Positions 1 through 9,600 of a DNA stretch of 64,000 nucleotides are shown piece by piece. This DNA is from Roseibium sp. (GTDB lineage: Bacteria > Pseudomonadota > Alphaproteobacteria > Rhizobiales > Stappiaceae). The stretch spans positions 434,001 to 498,000 of the forward strand of contig JAEPML010000002.1 in the NCBI GenBank assembly GCA_017643925.1, given 5' to 3'. The translations under genes were made by a program, and so were the position numbers. Positions within the stretch are counted from its first letter, which is position 1. Each line of letters starts with the position of its first letter. The notes under the pieces were generated by a model. It saw only the letters and a list, made by a program, of their open reading frames with translations, ran no database searches and had not been told where the DNA came from.

Positions 1-1520
1 CAGCCGGACCCGAGGAAGACAGATTTTGGGGGCGCGATATGGTCTTCCCGTGTTGCCAGATTGAAGATCGGGATCTTGACCTCGGAGAGGTCGAGCACTT
101 CGCCGGCAATCTCCATCTCGCCACGCGACAGCTTGTTGTCCAGATAGCAGTTGCGCAGGTAGAAGGAATGATTGGCCGCGGGCATACGGGTGGAATCTGA
201 ATTCCAGTAGAGAAGGTCGAACGGGAAGGGCTCCTTGCCCTTCAGGTAGTTGTTCACGACATAAGACCAGATCAGGTCGTTCGATCGGAGCATGTTGAAG
301 GCCGAGGACATTTTCGAGCCGTCCAGATAGCCTTGCTCTGCCATTCTCTTTTCGAGATTTGAGATCTGTTCCTCGTCGACGAAGACCTTCAGATCGCCGG
401 CGAACGTGAAGTCGACCTGCGTCGTGAAAAATGTCGAGGTCTTGATCCGGTCATCACCGACCCGCGCCATGTAGGCGAGCGTGACCGCCAGCAGGGTGCC
501 GCCAACACAATATCCGATCGCGTTGACCTCTTCCTGCCGCGTTGCCCGTTTGATTATATCGAGCGTGTTGAGGATACCCTCTTTCATGTAGTGCTCGAAG
601 CTTTTGAGAGCCTGGCGTTCGTCCGGATTGACCCAGGAGATGACAAAGACCGTATGCCCCTGGTCGACCGCCCACTTGATGAAGGATTTTTCCGGATTGA
701 GGTCGAGAATGTAGAATTTGTTGATCCACGGCGGCACGATCAACAAGGGTCGCTTGAGAACTTTATCCGTGGTCGGTGTGTATTGGAGGACCTGGCAGAC
801 GTCATTCTCGGCAATGACCTTGCCCGGCGTGTTTCCAAGGTTGTCGCCAAGCTTGAACTTGGACGGATCTGTCTGGCGAATCTTGAGTTCGCCTTTGCCG
901 CTTTTCAGATCTTCCGCGAGGTTCTGCATGCCCTTGACCAGGTTTTCACCGTTGCTCTCCATTGTCAGGCGCAACAGCTCGGGATTGGTCAGAACGAAAT
1001 TGGAAGGGGATACCGCGTTGGCGATCTGAGTGACGTAGAACTCGGCCTTGTGCTTGGTGTGTTCATCCAACCCCTGGGCCTCGTGAACCATGTCCTCGGC
1101 CCAGTTGCTGGTGATCAGGTAAAGCTGCTTGATGAAGTCGAAAAACTGGTTTTCTTCCCAGTCCGGATCGGCAAACCGTTTGTCTCTCGGTGGCGTTTCA
1201 ACGGCAGGATCGGCGGTTTCGCCCATCATGCGCTTCAACGAGGAGCCCCACAGCTCGATATAACCGTTCCAGAGCCTCGATTGCGCCTCGACTGCTCTCT
1301 GGGGATCGGAGGTCCAGTACTCGCCGACTTGCGCCAGTGTTTTCACGACACCGGTCAGTTCATCGGTCGAATTGGCGGCTATTTTCCCGGTTTCCCGCGG
1401 CTCGATGTAAGCCGCAAGCGCCTTGCCGGCCTGTTCCAAAGTTTTTGCAAGGTTCTGCGCAAAGGCTTCCGGATTGTTGATTATGTATTGCAACATGGGA
1501 TGTTGGCGATCATCAGCCAT
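1..1520 (-). CDS. phaC: Class I poly(3-hydroxyalkanoate) synthase, C-terminus cut by window edge
   Basis: This enzyme polymerises (R)-3-hydroxyacyl-CoA into polyhydroxyalkanoate at the granule surface. About 506 residues are visible out of the usual roughly 600; the C-terminus lies beyond base 1. The start is the ATG at 1518-1520, giving an N-terminus beginning [20 protein letters not shown]. The lipase-like box IGYCVGGT puts the catalytic cysteine near residue 338. Upstream of it are the typical [12 protein letters not shown] and FVISWVNPD segments of class I synthases. The catalytic Asp is visible only if it falls before the cut, and the final His is not. No phasin or phaR gene lies next to it in the window. 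A long ORF on the opposite strand here is a shadow. Confidence 0.95.
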   Translation of the reverse strand, partial: MADDRQHPMLQYIINNPEAFAQNLAKTLEQAGKALAAYIEPRETGKIAANSTDELTGVVKTLAQVGEYWTSDPQRAVEAQSRLWNGYIELWGSSLKRMMGETADPAVETPPRDKRFADPDWEENQFFDFIKQLYLITSNWAEDMVHEAQGLDEHTKHKAEFYVTQIANAVSPSNFVLTNPELLRLTMESNGENLVKGMQNLAEDLKSGKGELKIRQTDPSKFKLGDNLGNTPGKVIAENDVCQVLQYTPTTDKVLKRPLLIVPPWINKFYILDLNPEKSFIKWAVDQGHTVFVISWVNPDERQALKSFEHYMKEGILNTLDIIKRATRQEEVNAIGYCVGGTLLAVTLAYMARVGDDRIKTSTFFTTQVDFTFAGDLKVFVDEEQISNLEKRMAEQGYLDGSKMSSAFNMLRSNDLIWSYVVNNYLKGKEPFPFDLLYWNSDSTRMPAANHSFYLRNCYLDNKLSRGEMEIAGEVLDLSEVKIPIFNLATREDHIAPPKSVFLGSG

Positions 1521-1761
1521 GGGTGGAGCGTCCCTCCGGTTTTTTTGCCACATCCGCCCATGCTTGGGCCGGGGTATTCTCAATCATAAAAATCGAAATC
1601 TTGTTCTCGTTGCGCCAGGAATTCGAGATTCATTACGTTATGGCACATTGGTCTGTCGGCGTCGATTGGAAACAAGTCTCGAGTGAGGTACCGCAAATAG
1701 AAAACTTGTGTGACAATGGCGTGAGAAGTTCGAATCGTATCCGGGGTGTTCTGTCGACATC

Positions 1762-2013
1762 ATGTACAAGGCTTTCGCATCAGCATGCAGCATTCTTGTT
1801 CTTTTGTTGCCAACGGGCTGTGCAGTTGGCCCGGGAACGCCACTTGTCGATGCGCTCAAGGGGCCGCCTGCGCATCAAAAGGGCAATGTTCCTGCGCCTG
1901 AAGGGTACGGACAGCCTCTCTATGCCGGGCAGTCGTCCGGCTTGATCAATCCGCAGGACAGGGAAGCGACGGAAGCGTATCTGGACTCGCTTGCCAACGA
2001 AACCGTTCGCTGA
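1762..2013 (+). CDS. Small putative lipoprotein
   Basis: The 83-residue product starts with MYKAF, a hydrophobic stretch and then LLPTGC, which fits a lipobox with Cys at about residue 20. The mature part is short, polar and Pro/Gly-rich and shows no domain I recognise. It is transcribed away from phaC, from the shared 240-bp intergenic region, with no strong Shine-Dalgarno close to the ATG. Function is unknown; an outer-membrane-anchored small lipoprotein is an inference from the signal alone. Confidence 0.6.
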   Translation: MYKAFASACSILVLLLPTGCAVGPGTPLVDALKGPPAHQKGNVPAPEGYGQPLYAGQSSGLINPQDREATEAYLDSLANETVR

Positions 2014-2129
2014 TCGCGGCGTGGGAGCAAGCGCAGTTGTGTTCAATATGCGCAAACACGGCCCGAACTAAATCTTCTTTTACAAATCACATGTAAAATT
2101 GCCTGAAACGTCCCAGGTTTCAGTCATCA

Positions 2130-3371
2130 ATGGTATTTGACACACCAACTCTGTTTTTGTGCGTTACGATCGCAGGATATGCCGGCAGCGCCATTCTGTT
2201 TGCTTTCCAGAAGGTCTGGAAGTCGCGCAGCAGGGCGTGTTCACAAAGCCTGGTCCTGTGGTCCGCAGGCCTGTTCGTAACCGGGAACGGTTCGGTCCTC
2301 ATTGGTCTTCGGGGCACAATTCCCGATGAGTTCAGCATCATCCTTGCAAATGCGCTGATTGTCCTGGGGACCGGGTTGAGGCGCGGTGGTTTCGCCGCTT
2401 TTCTCGGACGACCAAGGTTCCTGGGTGGATATGCAGCGATCGCGCTGCTCTGGATTGCCCTATGCTTCTACCCGCCCTTCATGAACAGTTTCATCTCACG
2501 GGTGAACTTCATGCAGGCGTGCCTGATCGGAAGCTGTTTGTGGGTCATCTGGATGGCATTCCGGCAGAACCCGGAGAACCTGAAATCGGCGAAGCTGCTT
2601 GGTGTAACCAATATCATTGAATGCACAGCCTATGTCTGGTTCGTCATTCACCAGAACATTCTGCTGTTCCCGACTTTCCTGTCCGTTTTTCAGCAGGACT
2701 TCATGACCGCCTATCTGGTCACCATTCTGGCTTCGATCATTATGACCATGGTTTTGCCGGCTTGTATGGTGATCGAGCGTGCGTCACATCGCTTCAAGGA
2801 GGAGGCTCTGAAAGACCCGCTGACGGGCCTTTCAAACAGGAGAGCTGTTCTGAACGAAGCCGAGGACTGGATCAGATCGCTGTCTGAGCGTGCTTCGGAA
2901 GTGAGCTACACGCTGGTGCTCTTCGACCTTGATGATATTGCAGCGATCAAGAAGCGCTTCGGCCCCGAGATGAATGATTCCGTATTGCAGTTGTTCGGGC
3001 GCGTCCTCGCGGAGGAATTCAAACCGCCTGCGATGATAGGACGTATTGAAGGGGAGACCTTTATCGCGGTCTTGCCAGACACCAACAAGGAGATCAGCTT
3101 CCTGACGGTGCAAAAGACCAGCCGGAAATTCACCAACACCTTTCAGGATGCCTCCAATGGCAAGTTTGGCGTGTCGGTTTGCGCCGGGCTGGTGACCGCG
3201 ACATCCGATTCTCCGGTCGAGCGGGTCATGGAGGCCGCCTACAAGGGGGTAAGCAGCGCCAAGCGCAAGGGGAGGGGGCAGATCGTCGCGATGGACCTCG
3301 CTGCAAATGGCAGCCTGAAGCAAACCTTGGCAACCGGCGAGTTCGCATCTCTAAGGCGCAAGGCGGCCTGA
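2130..3371 (+). CDS. Membrane-bound GGDEF-domain protein with degenerate active site
   Basis: The 413-residue protein has six or seven hydrophobic segments over about residues 5-215, then a GGDEF domain at about 225-395. The domain is clear from LKDPLTGLSNRRA at its start and IGRIEGETFIAVLP where the signature loop belongs. The loop reads EGETF instead of GGDEF: the first Gly and the catalytic-position Glu are replaced. In the family those changes normally abolish c-di-GMP synthesis, so this is more likely a GTP/c-di-GMP sensor or a dead cyclase than an active one; that is inference. It stands alone, followed by 421 bases without a gene. Confidence 0.85.
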   Translation: MVFDTPTLFLCVTIAGYAGSAILFAFQKVWKSRSRACSQSLVLWSAGLFVTGNGSVLIGLRGTIPDEFSIILANALIVLGTGLRRGGFAAFLGRPRFLGGYAAIALLWIALCFYPPFMNSFISRVNFMQACLIGSCLWVIWMAFRQNPENLKSAKLLGVTNIIECTAYVWFVIHQNILLFPTFLSVFQQDFMTAYLVTILASIIMTMVLPACMVIERASHRFKEEALKDPLTGLSNRRAVLNEAEDWIRSLSERASEVSYTLVLFDLDDIAAIKKRFGPEMNDSVLQLFGRVLAEEFKPPAMIGRIEGETFIAVLPDTNKEISFLTVQKTSRKFTNTFQDASNGKFGVSVCAGLVTATSDSPVERVMEAAYKGVSSAKRKGRGQIVAMDLAANGSLKQTLATGEFASLRRKAA

Positions 3372-3792
3372 CCGGTATTATCGTGCGGGTAGCAGTTCTC
3401 ACCCGGACAAACATTGACGATGGCTCCAGCGCGCCGGTTTTTGGAACCAATCGCCAGGGCGTCCCTCGTCAGGCATGAGAAGATTTGTACCGGTCGCACA
3501 GAACCGGTATCTGCCGAACGGGGCACAATTTTTCGACATTGGCTGGCGCTTCACTGATTTTCCTTCCGAAAATCGACCCTGACATGTGCCAAAAAGGCAA
3601 ATGAAGTCCGCGGTCGTCTGAATCTAATCGATCTAATGGAAACTCGTTCTAAAAAACGCTGCAAATTTAGGCGGCTACGTGCTGAAAGACGGGTGCGCAA
3701 TGAACGGGAGGCTGCTACAAGGGCCCCGCTGGGTGGACATTGCGCCTGATGCTGCCCGCAATTGGTTTTTACATCTGCTAAGGAAGCGCGCC
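3372..3792. other. Gene-free stretch between GGDEF gene and aminotransferase
   Basis: No convincing ORF or RNA gene is visible. A 7-bp inverted repeat (TACCGGT at 3488-3494, ACCGGTA at 3503-3509) lacks a T-run, so it is a weak transcript end at best. The right half is AT-rich (about 3620-3670) and probably holds the promoter of the aminotransferase-hom operon. Confidence 0.5.
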
Positions 3793-5010
3793 ATGGAGGA
3801 ATTCCATAAGATCAAACGGCTGCCGCCGTATGTGTTCGAACAGGTGAACCGTCTGAAGGCAAAGGCGCGCGCGGAAGGAGCGGATATCATCGACCTGGGC
3901 ATGGGCAATCCGGATCTGCCCACGCCACAACACATTGTCGACAAACTGACAGAGGTCGTCCAGGACCCGCGGACCCATCGCTATTCCGCTTCAAAGGGAA
4001 TCCACGGGCTGCGAAAGGCGCAGGCCGCGTATTACGGGCGCCGGTTCGGTGTGAAACTCGACCCGGATACCCAGGTGATTGCAACGCTCGGATCGAAAGA
4101 GGGCTTCGCCAACATGGCTCAGGCGATTTCAGCGCCTGGAGACGTCATCTTGAGCCCGAACCCCAGCTATCCGATCCACACGTTCGGCTTCCTTATGGCT
4201 GGAGCGTCCATTCGCAACGTCCCGGCAGAGCCCGGGCCGGAGTTCTTCGATGCGCTGGAACGGGCTGTGATCCATTCGGTTCCAAAGCCGATTGCGATCA
4301 TCCTGTGTTATCCGGCCAACCCTACTGCATGCTGCGCCGATCTGGAATTTTACAAGGATGTGGTCGCCTTCGCGCGCAAGCACGACATTTTCATTCTGTC
4401 GGATCTTGCCTATTCCGAGATCTACTTTGGAGACACACCGCCACCTTCGGTCCTGCAGGTGCCAGGAGCCATGGATGTCACGGTCGAGTTTACGTCCCTT
4501 TCCAAAACCTTCTCCATGCCGGGCTGGCGCATGGGATTTGCGGTCGGGAACGAGCGCCTAGTGTCTGCGTTGGCGCGGGTGAAATCCTACCTCGACTATG
4601 GCGCTTTCACGCCCATCCAGGTTGCTGCAACGGCGGCTCTGAATGGGCCGGAAGACTGCATCGAGGAAACCAGGGGCGTTTACAAAAAACGCCGGGACGT
4701 CGTTGTCGACAGTTTCAGTCGCGCCGGTTGGGATGTTCCGGCCCCGGAAGCAAGCATGTTCTGCTGGGCGCCCATTCCTGAAAAATTCAAGTCCCGTGGC
4801 AGCCTCGAATACTCCAAACTTTTGCTGGAGCGTGCGGATGTGGCCGTGGCACCTGGTATCGGCTTTGGTGAACACGGGGACGATTATGTCCGCATAGGTC
4901 TGGTGGAAAACGAGCAAAGACTGCGCCAGGCGGCAAGAAATATACGTCGCTTCCTTGAAACTGCCGATCAAAAGCTGCACAACGTCATCCCGCTCGAGAC
5001 ATCTGGCTGA
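3793..5010 (+). CDS. PLP-dependent aminotransferase, AlaC / LL-diaminopimelate aminotransferase family
   Basis: This is a class I/II fold-type I aminotransferase of 405 residues. The PLP lysine sits in SLSKTFSMPGWRMG, and the substrate-binding region includes GMGNPDLPTP and NPTA (the usual NPTG motif carries Ala). I chose the ATG at 3793 because the purine-rich AGGAAG lies just before it and the product then begins MEEFHKIKRLPPYVFEQVN, as in relatives; an in-frame ATG at 3679 would add 38 unsupported residues. Only 22 bases separate it from hom, so a role in aspartate-family or alanine metabolism is likely. Exact substrate cannot be told from sequence. Confidence 0.9.
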   Translation: MEEFHKIKRLPPYVFEQVNRLKAKARAEGADIIDLGMGNPDLPTPQHIVDKLTEVVQDPRTHRYSASKGIHGLRKAQAAYYGRRFGVKLDPDTQVIATLGSKEGFANMAQAISAPGDVILSPNPSYPIHTFGFLMAGASIRNVPAEPGPEFFDALERAVIHSVPKPIAIILCYPANPTACCADLEFYKDVVAFARKHDIFILSDLAYSEIYFGDTPPPSVLQVPGAMDVTVEFTSLSKTFSMPGWRMGFAVGNERLVSALARVKSYLDYGAFTPIQVAATAALNGPEDCIEETRGVYKKRRDVVVDSFSRAGWDVPAPEASMFCWAPIPEKFKSRGSLEYSKLLLERADVAVAPGIGFGEHGDDYVRIGLVENEQRLRQAARNIRRFLETADQKLHNVIPLETSG

Positions 5011-5032
5011 ATAGAACTGGATTAATTTCCGA

Positions 5033-6355
5033 ATGGTTGAAGCATTGAAAGTAGGCGTCGCCGGTCTGGGAACCGTAGGCGCGTCCGTTGTGCAACTCCT
5101 TGCAAAACACGCTGCGCAAATGGCGAGCAAAACCGGTCGTCCGGTGACCGTGACAGCTGTCAGTGCGCGTGATCAATCCAAGGATCGTGGCTTCGACGCG
5201 ACTGGCTTCACCTGGTTCACGGATCCGGTCGAAATGGCCAAAGAGGCCGACATCGACATCTTCGTGGAATTGATCGGAGGGGACAGCGGTCCCGCTGAAG
5301 ACAGTGTGCGCGCGGCGCTTTCACGTGGTGTGCATGTGGTCACGGCCAACAAGGCACTCCTGGCCAAACACGGTGTCGACCTGGCGGAACTGGCGGAAGC
5401 CAACAAGGTCTGCCTGAATTATGAAGCTGCCGTTGCTGGCGGCATTCCGATCGTCAAGACGCTGCGCGAGTCCATGTCCGGAAATGACATCTCTCGCGTC
5501 TACGGCATCCTGAACGGGACCTGCAATTATATCCTCACCCGGATGGAGGCTGACGGCATCAGTTTCGAGGATTGTCTCGCCGACGCCCAACGTCTTGGCT
5601 ACGCAGAAGCCGACCCGACCTTCGATATCGAGGGCAATGATACCGCGCACAAGCTGGCCATTTTGACCAGCCTGGCGTTCGGTACGAAAATTGCCGACGA
5701 AGATATCTATCTGGAAGGCATAACCTCGATCACGACGGCTGACATCCAGGCGGCTGATGAACTGGGGTTCCGGATCAAGCTTCTGGGTGTTGCGCAACGC
5801 ACAGAAACCGGGATCGAGCAGCGCGTTCACCCGACCATGGTCCCCAAGACATCGGCAATTGCCGGTATCGACGGCGTGTTGAATGCTGTCGCGGTGGATG
5901 GCGACTACGTCGGCGAGATTGTTCTGGTTGGACCCGGAGCAGGGGGCAATGCCACCGCGTCTTCGGTTGTCGCAGACATTTCGGACATTGCGCGCGGCGA
6001 CGAGACGCCGGTTCTCGGCCGGCCGGCGAGTGACCTGTCCGACTATGTGCGGGCACGTATGCGGCTGCACGAAGGCGGCTACTATATCCGGCTTTCCGTT
6101 TTCGACCGGCCTGGAGCGTTTGCAGAAATCGCCCGTTGCATGGGCGATGCCGGGATTTCGCTGGAGTCGATCGTCCAGAAGCGACATGCGCTGGAAGAAA
6201 CACCTTCGAAATACGATGCCGACGTACCGCAACCTGTCATCTTGATCACGTATGAGACCACCGAGGTTGCGATCAAGGAAGCGCTTGAAGTGATCATGTC
6301 GAAAGGCGTGGTTGCTGAAAAACCGCAAATGATCCGCATTGAGAAACTGAACTGA
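5033..6355 (+). CDS. hom: Homoserine dehydrogenase
   Basis: The enzyme reduces aspartate semialdehyde to homoserine with NAD(P)H, the branch leading to threonine and methionine. The 440-residue protein has an N-terminal Rossmann motif (GVAGLGTVGASV), the central homoserine dehydrogenase domain with GILNGTCNYIL and the conserved DPTFDIEGNDTAHKLAIL segment, and a C-terminal ACT domain from about residue 355 (YYIRLSVFDRPGAFAEIA), which in this family mediates threonine feedback. It follows the aminotransferase by 22 bases and precedes glpX by 43, suggesting one operon. Confidence 0.96.
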   Translation: MVEALKVGVAGLGTVGASVVQLLAKHAAQMASKTGRPVTVTAVSARDQSKDRGFDATGFTWFTDPVEMAKEADIDIFVELIGGDSGPAEDSVRAALSRGVHVVTANKALLAKHGVDLAELAEANKVCLNYEAAVAGGIPIVKTLRESMSGNDISRVYGILNGTCNYILTRMEADGISFEDCLADAQRLGYAEADPTFDIEGNDTAHKLAILTSLAFGTKIADEDIYLEGITSITTADIQAADELGFRIKLLGVAQRTETGIEQRVHPTMVPKTSAIAGIDGVLNAVAVDGDYVGEIVLVGPGAGGNATASSVVADISDIARGDETPVLGRPASDLSDYVRARMRLHEGGYYIRLSVFDRPGAFAEIARCMGDAGISLESIVQKRHALEETPSKYDADVPQPVILITYETTEVAIKEALEVIMSKGVVAEKPQMIRIEKLN

Positions 6356-6398
6356 ATTACCACTGCCGCCCAGGCATTTAGCTGGGGAGAGACTGGAG

Positions 6399-7400
6399 AT
6401 GTTGATGTCCAATACCGAAAATCAGTCGTCGAGCGGTCTGGACCGTATTCTGACACTTGAGCTGGCGCGTGTCAGCGAAAGAGCGGCTGTTTCAGCGGCA
6501 AGGCTGCGCGGTCACGGCGACGAGATGGCAGCCGACCAGGCCGCCGTGGACGCCATGCGGCGGGAACTCAACAGGTTGCCGATTGACGGTACGGTGGTGA
6601 TTGGTGAAGGCGAGCGCGACGAAGCGCCCATGCTTTATATCGGCGAGAATGTCGGCACCAAGCAGGGGCCGAAGGTTGATATTGCGCTGGATCCGCTTGA
6701 AGGAACGACCATCTGCGCGAAGAACCTCCCCAACTCGCTGGCCGTTATCGCCCTGGCGCCGGAAGGTGACCTGCTCAATGCACCGGACAGCTACATGGAC
6801 AAGATTGCGATTGGTCCGGGCTATCCGAAAGGACTGATCGATCTTGATGCGCCGATCGGCGAAAATATTGCGGCTGTCGCAAAGGAAAAGGGCGTCAAGG
6901 TGGAAGACATCACCGCCTGTGTCCTGGACCGTCCGCGTCACGCACGCCTGATCGAAGATATCCGCGCCACCGGCGCGGCCATCCGCCTGATCGGCGACGG
7001 CGATGTTGCCGGCGTCATTCACACCACCGATCCCGACGAGACCGGCATCGACATTTACACCGGCATTGGCGGTGCGCCTGAAGGTGTTCTTGCAGCTGCT
7101 GCGCTCCGGTGTATCGGCGGTCAGATGCAAAGCCGCCTGGTCATCACTCGCGACGAGCAGGTCGAACGTGCCCATCGCATGGGGATCGAGGATATCAAGA
7201 AGAAATACACGCTGGAAGAAATGGCCGGCGAGGACGTCCTCTTTGCGGCAACCGGCGTGACGGACGGCAACTTCCTGCAAGGTGTCCGTTTCGGTCGCAA
7301 TCACATCACCACTCATACCGTTGTGATGCGTTCTTCCACCGGGACCGTCCGCTATATCAAGGCACAGCACACCGATCTCGAAAAGTTCCACCTGGACTAA
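6399..7400 (+). CDS. glpX: Class II fructose-1,6-bisphosphatase (GlpX type)
   Basis: It hydrolyses fructose 1,6-bisphosphate to fructose 6-phosphate in gluconeogenesis. The 333-residue product matches the family's usual length and shows GEGERDEAPMLYIGE and the DPLEGT metal/phosphate motif near residue 95, plus IGGAPEGVLAAAAL further on. A GGGGAGAG ribosome-binding sequence precedes 6399; the ATG at 6405 is a possible alternative. Position between hom and recJ suggests co-transcription. Confidence 0.95.
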   Translation: MLMSNTENQSSSGLDRILTLELARVSERAAVSAARLRGHGDEMAADQAAVDAMRRELNRLPIDGTVVIGEGERDEAPMLYIGENVGTKQGPKVDIALDPLEGTTICAKNLPNSLAVIALAPEGDLLNAPDSYMDKIAIGPGYPKGLIDLDAPIGENIAAVAKEKGVKVEDITACVLDRPRHARLIEDIRATGAAIRLIGDGDVAGVIHTTDPDETGIDIYTGIGGAPEGVLAAAALRCIGGQMQSRLVITRDEQVERAHRMGIEDIKKKYTLEEMAGEDVLFAATGVTDGNFLQGVRFGRNHITTHTVVMRSSTGTVRYIKAQHTDLEKFHLD

Positions 7401-7411
7401 GTCGGCCCAGG

Positions 7412-9232
7412 ATGGCTCCTGAGACGGGTGCAGACGAGGAAAGGCGGCTCGTTCTCGGAGTCGCCCGATCCGCCAAAGACAATGCCTGGCGGGAGCGCCT
7501 CGACGCGGGTCAAAGCCGCTTCGCAATGGCGATCGCCCAGTTGAATGGCTTGCCGGACGTCCTGGCGCGAGTCATGGCGTCGCGCGGCGTGGAGCCGGAC
7601 CATGCCGAAGAATTTCTCGAGCCTTCACTTCGATCCCTGATGCCGGATCCGTCCACATTGGTGGATATGGACAAGGCAGTGTCCCGGGTTGCGGACGCGG
7701 TTCAGGCCAACAGAAAAATTGCGATTTTTGGCGACTACGATGTTGACGGAGCGACGTCATCGGCCGTTTTTGCCAAGTATTTGCAGTGGCTTGGTCAAGA
7801 TCCAGTTATCCATATTCCGGACCGGATCATTGAGGGATATGGCCCGAATGGCCCGGCGATCGAGGCCCTCCACGCAGGTGGCGCAGACCTCCTCGTGACG
7901 CTGGACTGCGGCAGCACTTCGCACGAGGCCTTCGAGACGGCAGAGCGGCTTGGCCTGGATGTTGTCGTCATCGATCACCACCAGGTTGGCGAGTCGTTGC
8001 CAGATGTTGTTGCCCTGGTGAACCCCAATCGGCAGGACGACCTGTCCGGTCAAGGGCATCTGGCGGCGGTCGGTGTGACATTCCTGTTTCTTGTCGGCCT
8101 CAACAGGGAACTGCGCCAGCGCGGCGCCTTTGCCAACACCCGGCAACCCGACCTTATGGCGCTGCTTGACCTCGTCGCCCTTGGAACCGTTTGCGATGTG
8201 GTGCCGCTGCAGGGCCTGAACAGGGCTTATGTGACCCGCGGTCTTGCGGTGATGCATCAACGCCGGAACTACGGCCTGACAGCCCTTGCAGACGTCGCCC
8301 GCGTGAACGGCAAGCCGGCGCCCTATCATCTGGGATTTCTTGTCGGGCCGAGGATCAATGCGGGCGGGCGGATCGGGGATGCTGCTCTCGGGGCGCGTCT
8401 TCTGACGACCGAAAACCCGCATGAGGCGCGCCAGATTGCAGAACAGCTCAACCAGTTGAATGCCGAGCGTCAGGCAATGGAGGCCGAGATGCTGGAACAG
8501 GCATCGGCCGAGGCATTCCTTGCTGTTCAAGAGCGGGATCCTGCTGTTCTGCTGACTGGGTCGGATGACTGGCATCCCGGTATCGTCGGCCTGATTGCTT
8601 CGCGATTGAAAGAGGAACACCGCCGGCCAGCTTTTGCGATCTCCTTTGACAAGGACGGCAAGGGAACCGGATCCGGGCGTTCCATTCCTGGTGTCGATCT
8701 TGGCAAGGCAGTGCGCGAAGCCGTGGAAACAGGGCTCCTGGAAAAGGGCGGCGGGCATGCAATGGCGGCGGGCCTGACCGTGCTGAGGCAGAAAGCGAGC
8801 GAGCTTGAGAGCTTTTTCAACACTGTTCTCAAGGAGGATGTCGAACAGGCATCGGCGCACCGTGAACTCAAGATCGATGCGGCCTTGACCGCGACAGGTG
8901 CCACCCTTGATCTCCTGGAACTCCTTGAAAAGGCAGGGCCTTACGGCGCTGGCCACGCAGAGCCGGTCTTTGCATTTCCTTCCCACCGGATCTCCTTTGC
9001 CGACGTGGTCGGTAACGGACATGTGCGTGCGACACTTGCTGCCGGAGACGGTTCGACCCTGAAGGCAATCTGCTTCAAGGCTGCGGACAAGCCACACGGC
9101 CAGATGCTGCTTGAGGGCCGGGGCAAAAATCTCCATGTCGCCGGATCTCTTTCGATCGACACATGGCAAGGCACCCCCAAGGTGCAGCTCCGTGTGCTTG
9201 ATGTTGCCGACCCCCAGAAAACAAAGCTCTGA
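7412..9232 (+). CDS. recJ: Single-stranded-DNA-specific 5'-3' exonuclease RecJ
   Basis: RecJ degrades single-stranded DNA 5' to 3' in recombination and mismatch repair. The 606-residue protein carries the DHH phosphoesterase motifs: FGDYDVDGATSSAV, LDCG and VVIDHHQVG in the first domain, then the DHHA1 motif EKGGGHAMAAGLTV, and a C-terminal OB-like part. The open frame runs further upstream through glpX, but the ATG at 7412, eleven bases after the glpX stop, gives the normal N-terminus. It ends the operon that starts with the aminotransferase. Confidence 0.95.
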   Translation: MAPETGADEERRLVLGVARSAKDNAWRERLDAGQSRFAMAIAQLNGLPDVLARVMASRGVEPDHAEEFLEPSLRSLMPDPSTLVDMDKAVSRVADAVQANRKIAIFGDYDVDGATSSAVFAKYLQWLGQDPVIHIPDRIIEGYGPNGPAIEALHAGGADLLVTLDCGSTSHEAFETAERLGLDVVVIDHHQVGESLPDVVALVNPNRQDDLSGQGHLAAVGVTFLFLVGLNRELRQRGAFANTRQPDLMALLDLVALGTVCDVVPLQGLNRAYVTRGLAVMHQRRNYGLTALADVARVNGKPAPYHLGFLVGPRINAGGRIGDAALGARLLTTENPHEARQIAEQLNQLNAERQAMEAEMLEQASAEAFLAVQERDPAVLLTGSDDWHPGIVGLIASRLKEEHRRPAFAISFDKDGKGTGSGRSIPGVDLGKAVREAVETGLLEKGGGHAMAAGLTVLRQKASELESFFNTVLKEDVEQASAHRELKIDAALTATGATLDLLELLEKAGPYGAGHAEPVFAFPSHRISFADVVGNGHVRATLAAGDGSTLKAICFKAADKPHGQMLLEGRGKNLHVAGSLSIDTWQGTPKVQLRVLDVADPQKTKL

Positions 9233-9328
9233 ACAACGCGCAGGCGTGGACAGGGTAAACTCCGATTAACCAAACTCTAAGGGTCATTGCCTAGCATCGT
9301 TCCCACGAAGGAATCGTAGGGGCTTGGT

Positions 9329-9520
9329 ATGCGTGCTCAGAATGAGCTTTCACCATATTTCGCGGAAATTGAAAGGCGTGCGGACCGCGCCCTGAAGGGA
9401 ATTCGCGAAGTTCGCAGGACACCGAAACTGCGCGCACTGCCCGCAACACCGGACACGTCCCGGCTGAAAGCCGGACTGATCTTGCCTTTGGTCGCGTTCC
9501 TGGCTCTGTTCCTGGACTAA
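9329..9520 (+). CDS. Small single-span membrane protein, unknown
   Basis: A 63-residue ORF with a charged, basic N-terminal half and a C-terminal hydrophobic stretch (LILPLVAFLALFLD) that could form one transmembrane helix. A weak purine-rich GTAGGGG lies about ten bases before the ATG. It fills the 370-base space between recJ and the nitrilase-family gene. No homologue comes to mind, so it is supported only by its composition and placement. Confidence 0.45.
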   Translation: MRAQNELSPYFAEIERRADRALKGIREVRRTPKLRALPATPDTSRLKAGLILPLVAFLALFLD

Positions 9521-9600
9521 TCAGCTGTAAAACGCGCTTGATTTCGGACTGTTCAGCACCTTAAAGCTGAGTTCCCTGAACTCGTATATCCGTGTCTGAC

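Noticed and set aside
591..1589. 332-residue plus-strand ORF across phaC
   Set aside because: Antisense shadow; the minus strand encodes an unmistakable PHA synthase in this stretch.
5321..6412. 363-residue minus-strand ORF
   Set aside because: Antisense to hom, which has full domain support.
7109..7411. Extended N-terminus of recJ
   Set aside because: The frame overlaps glpX and encodes Arg-rich nonsense; the ATG at 7412 gives the family N-terminus.
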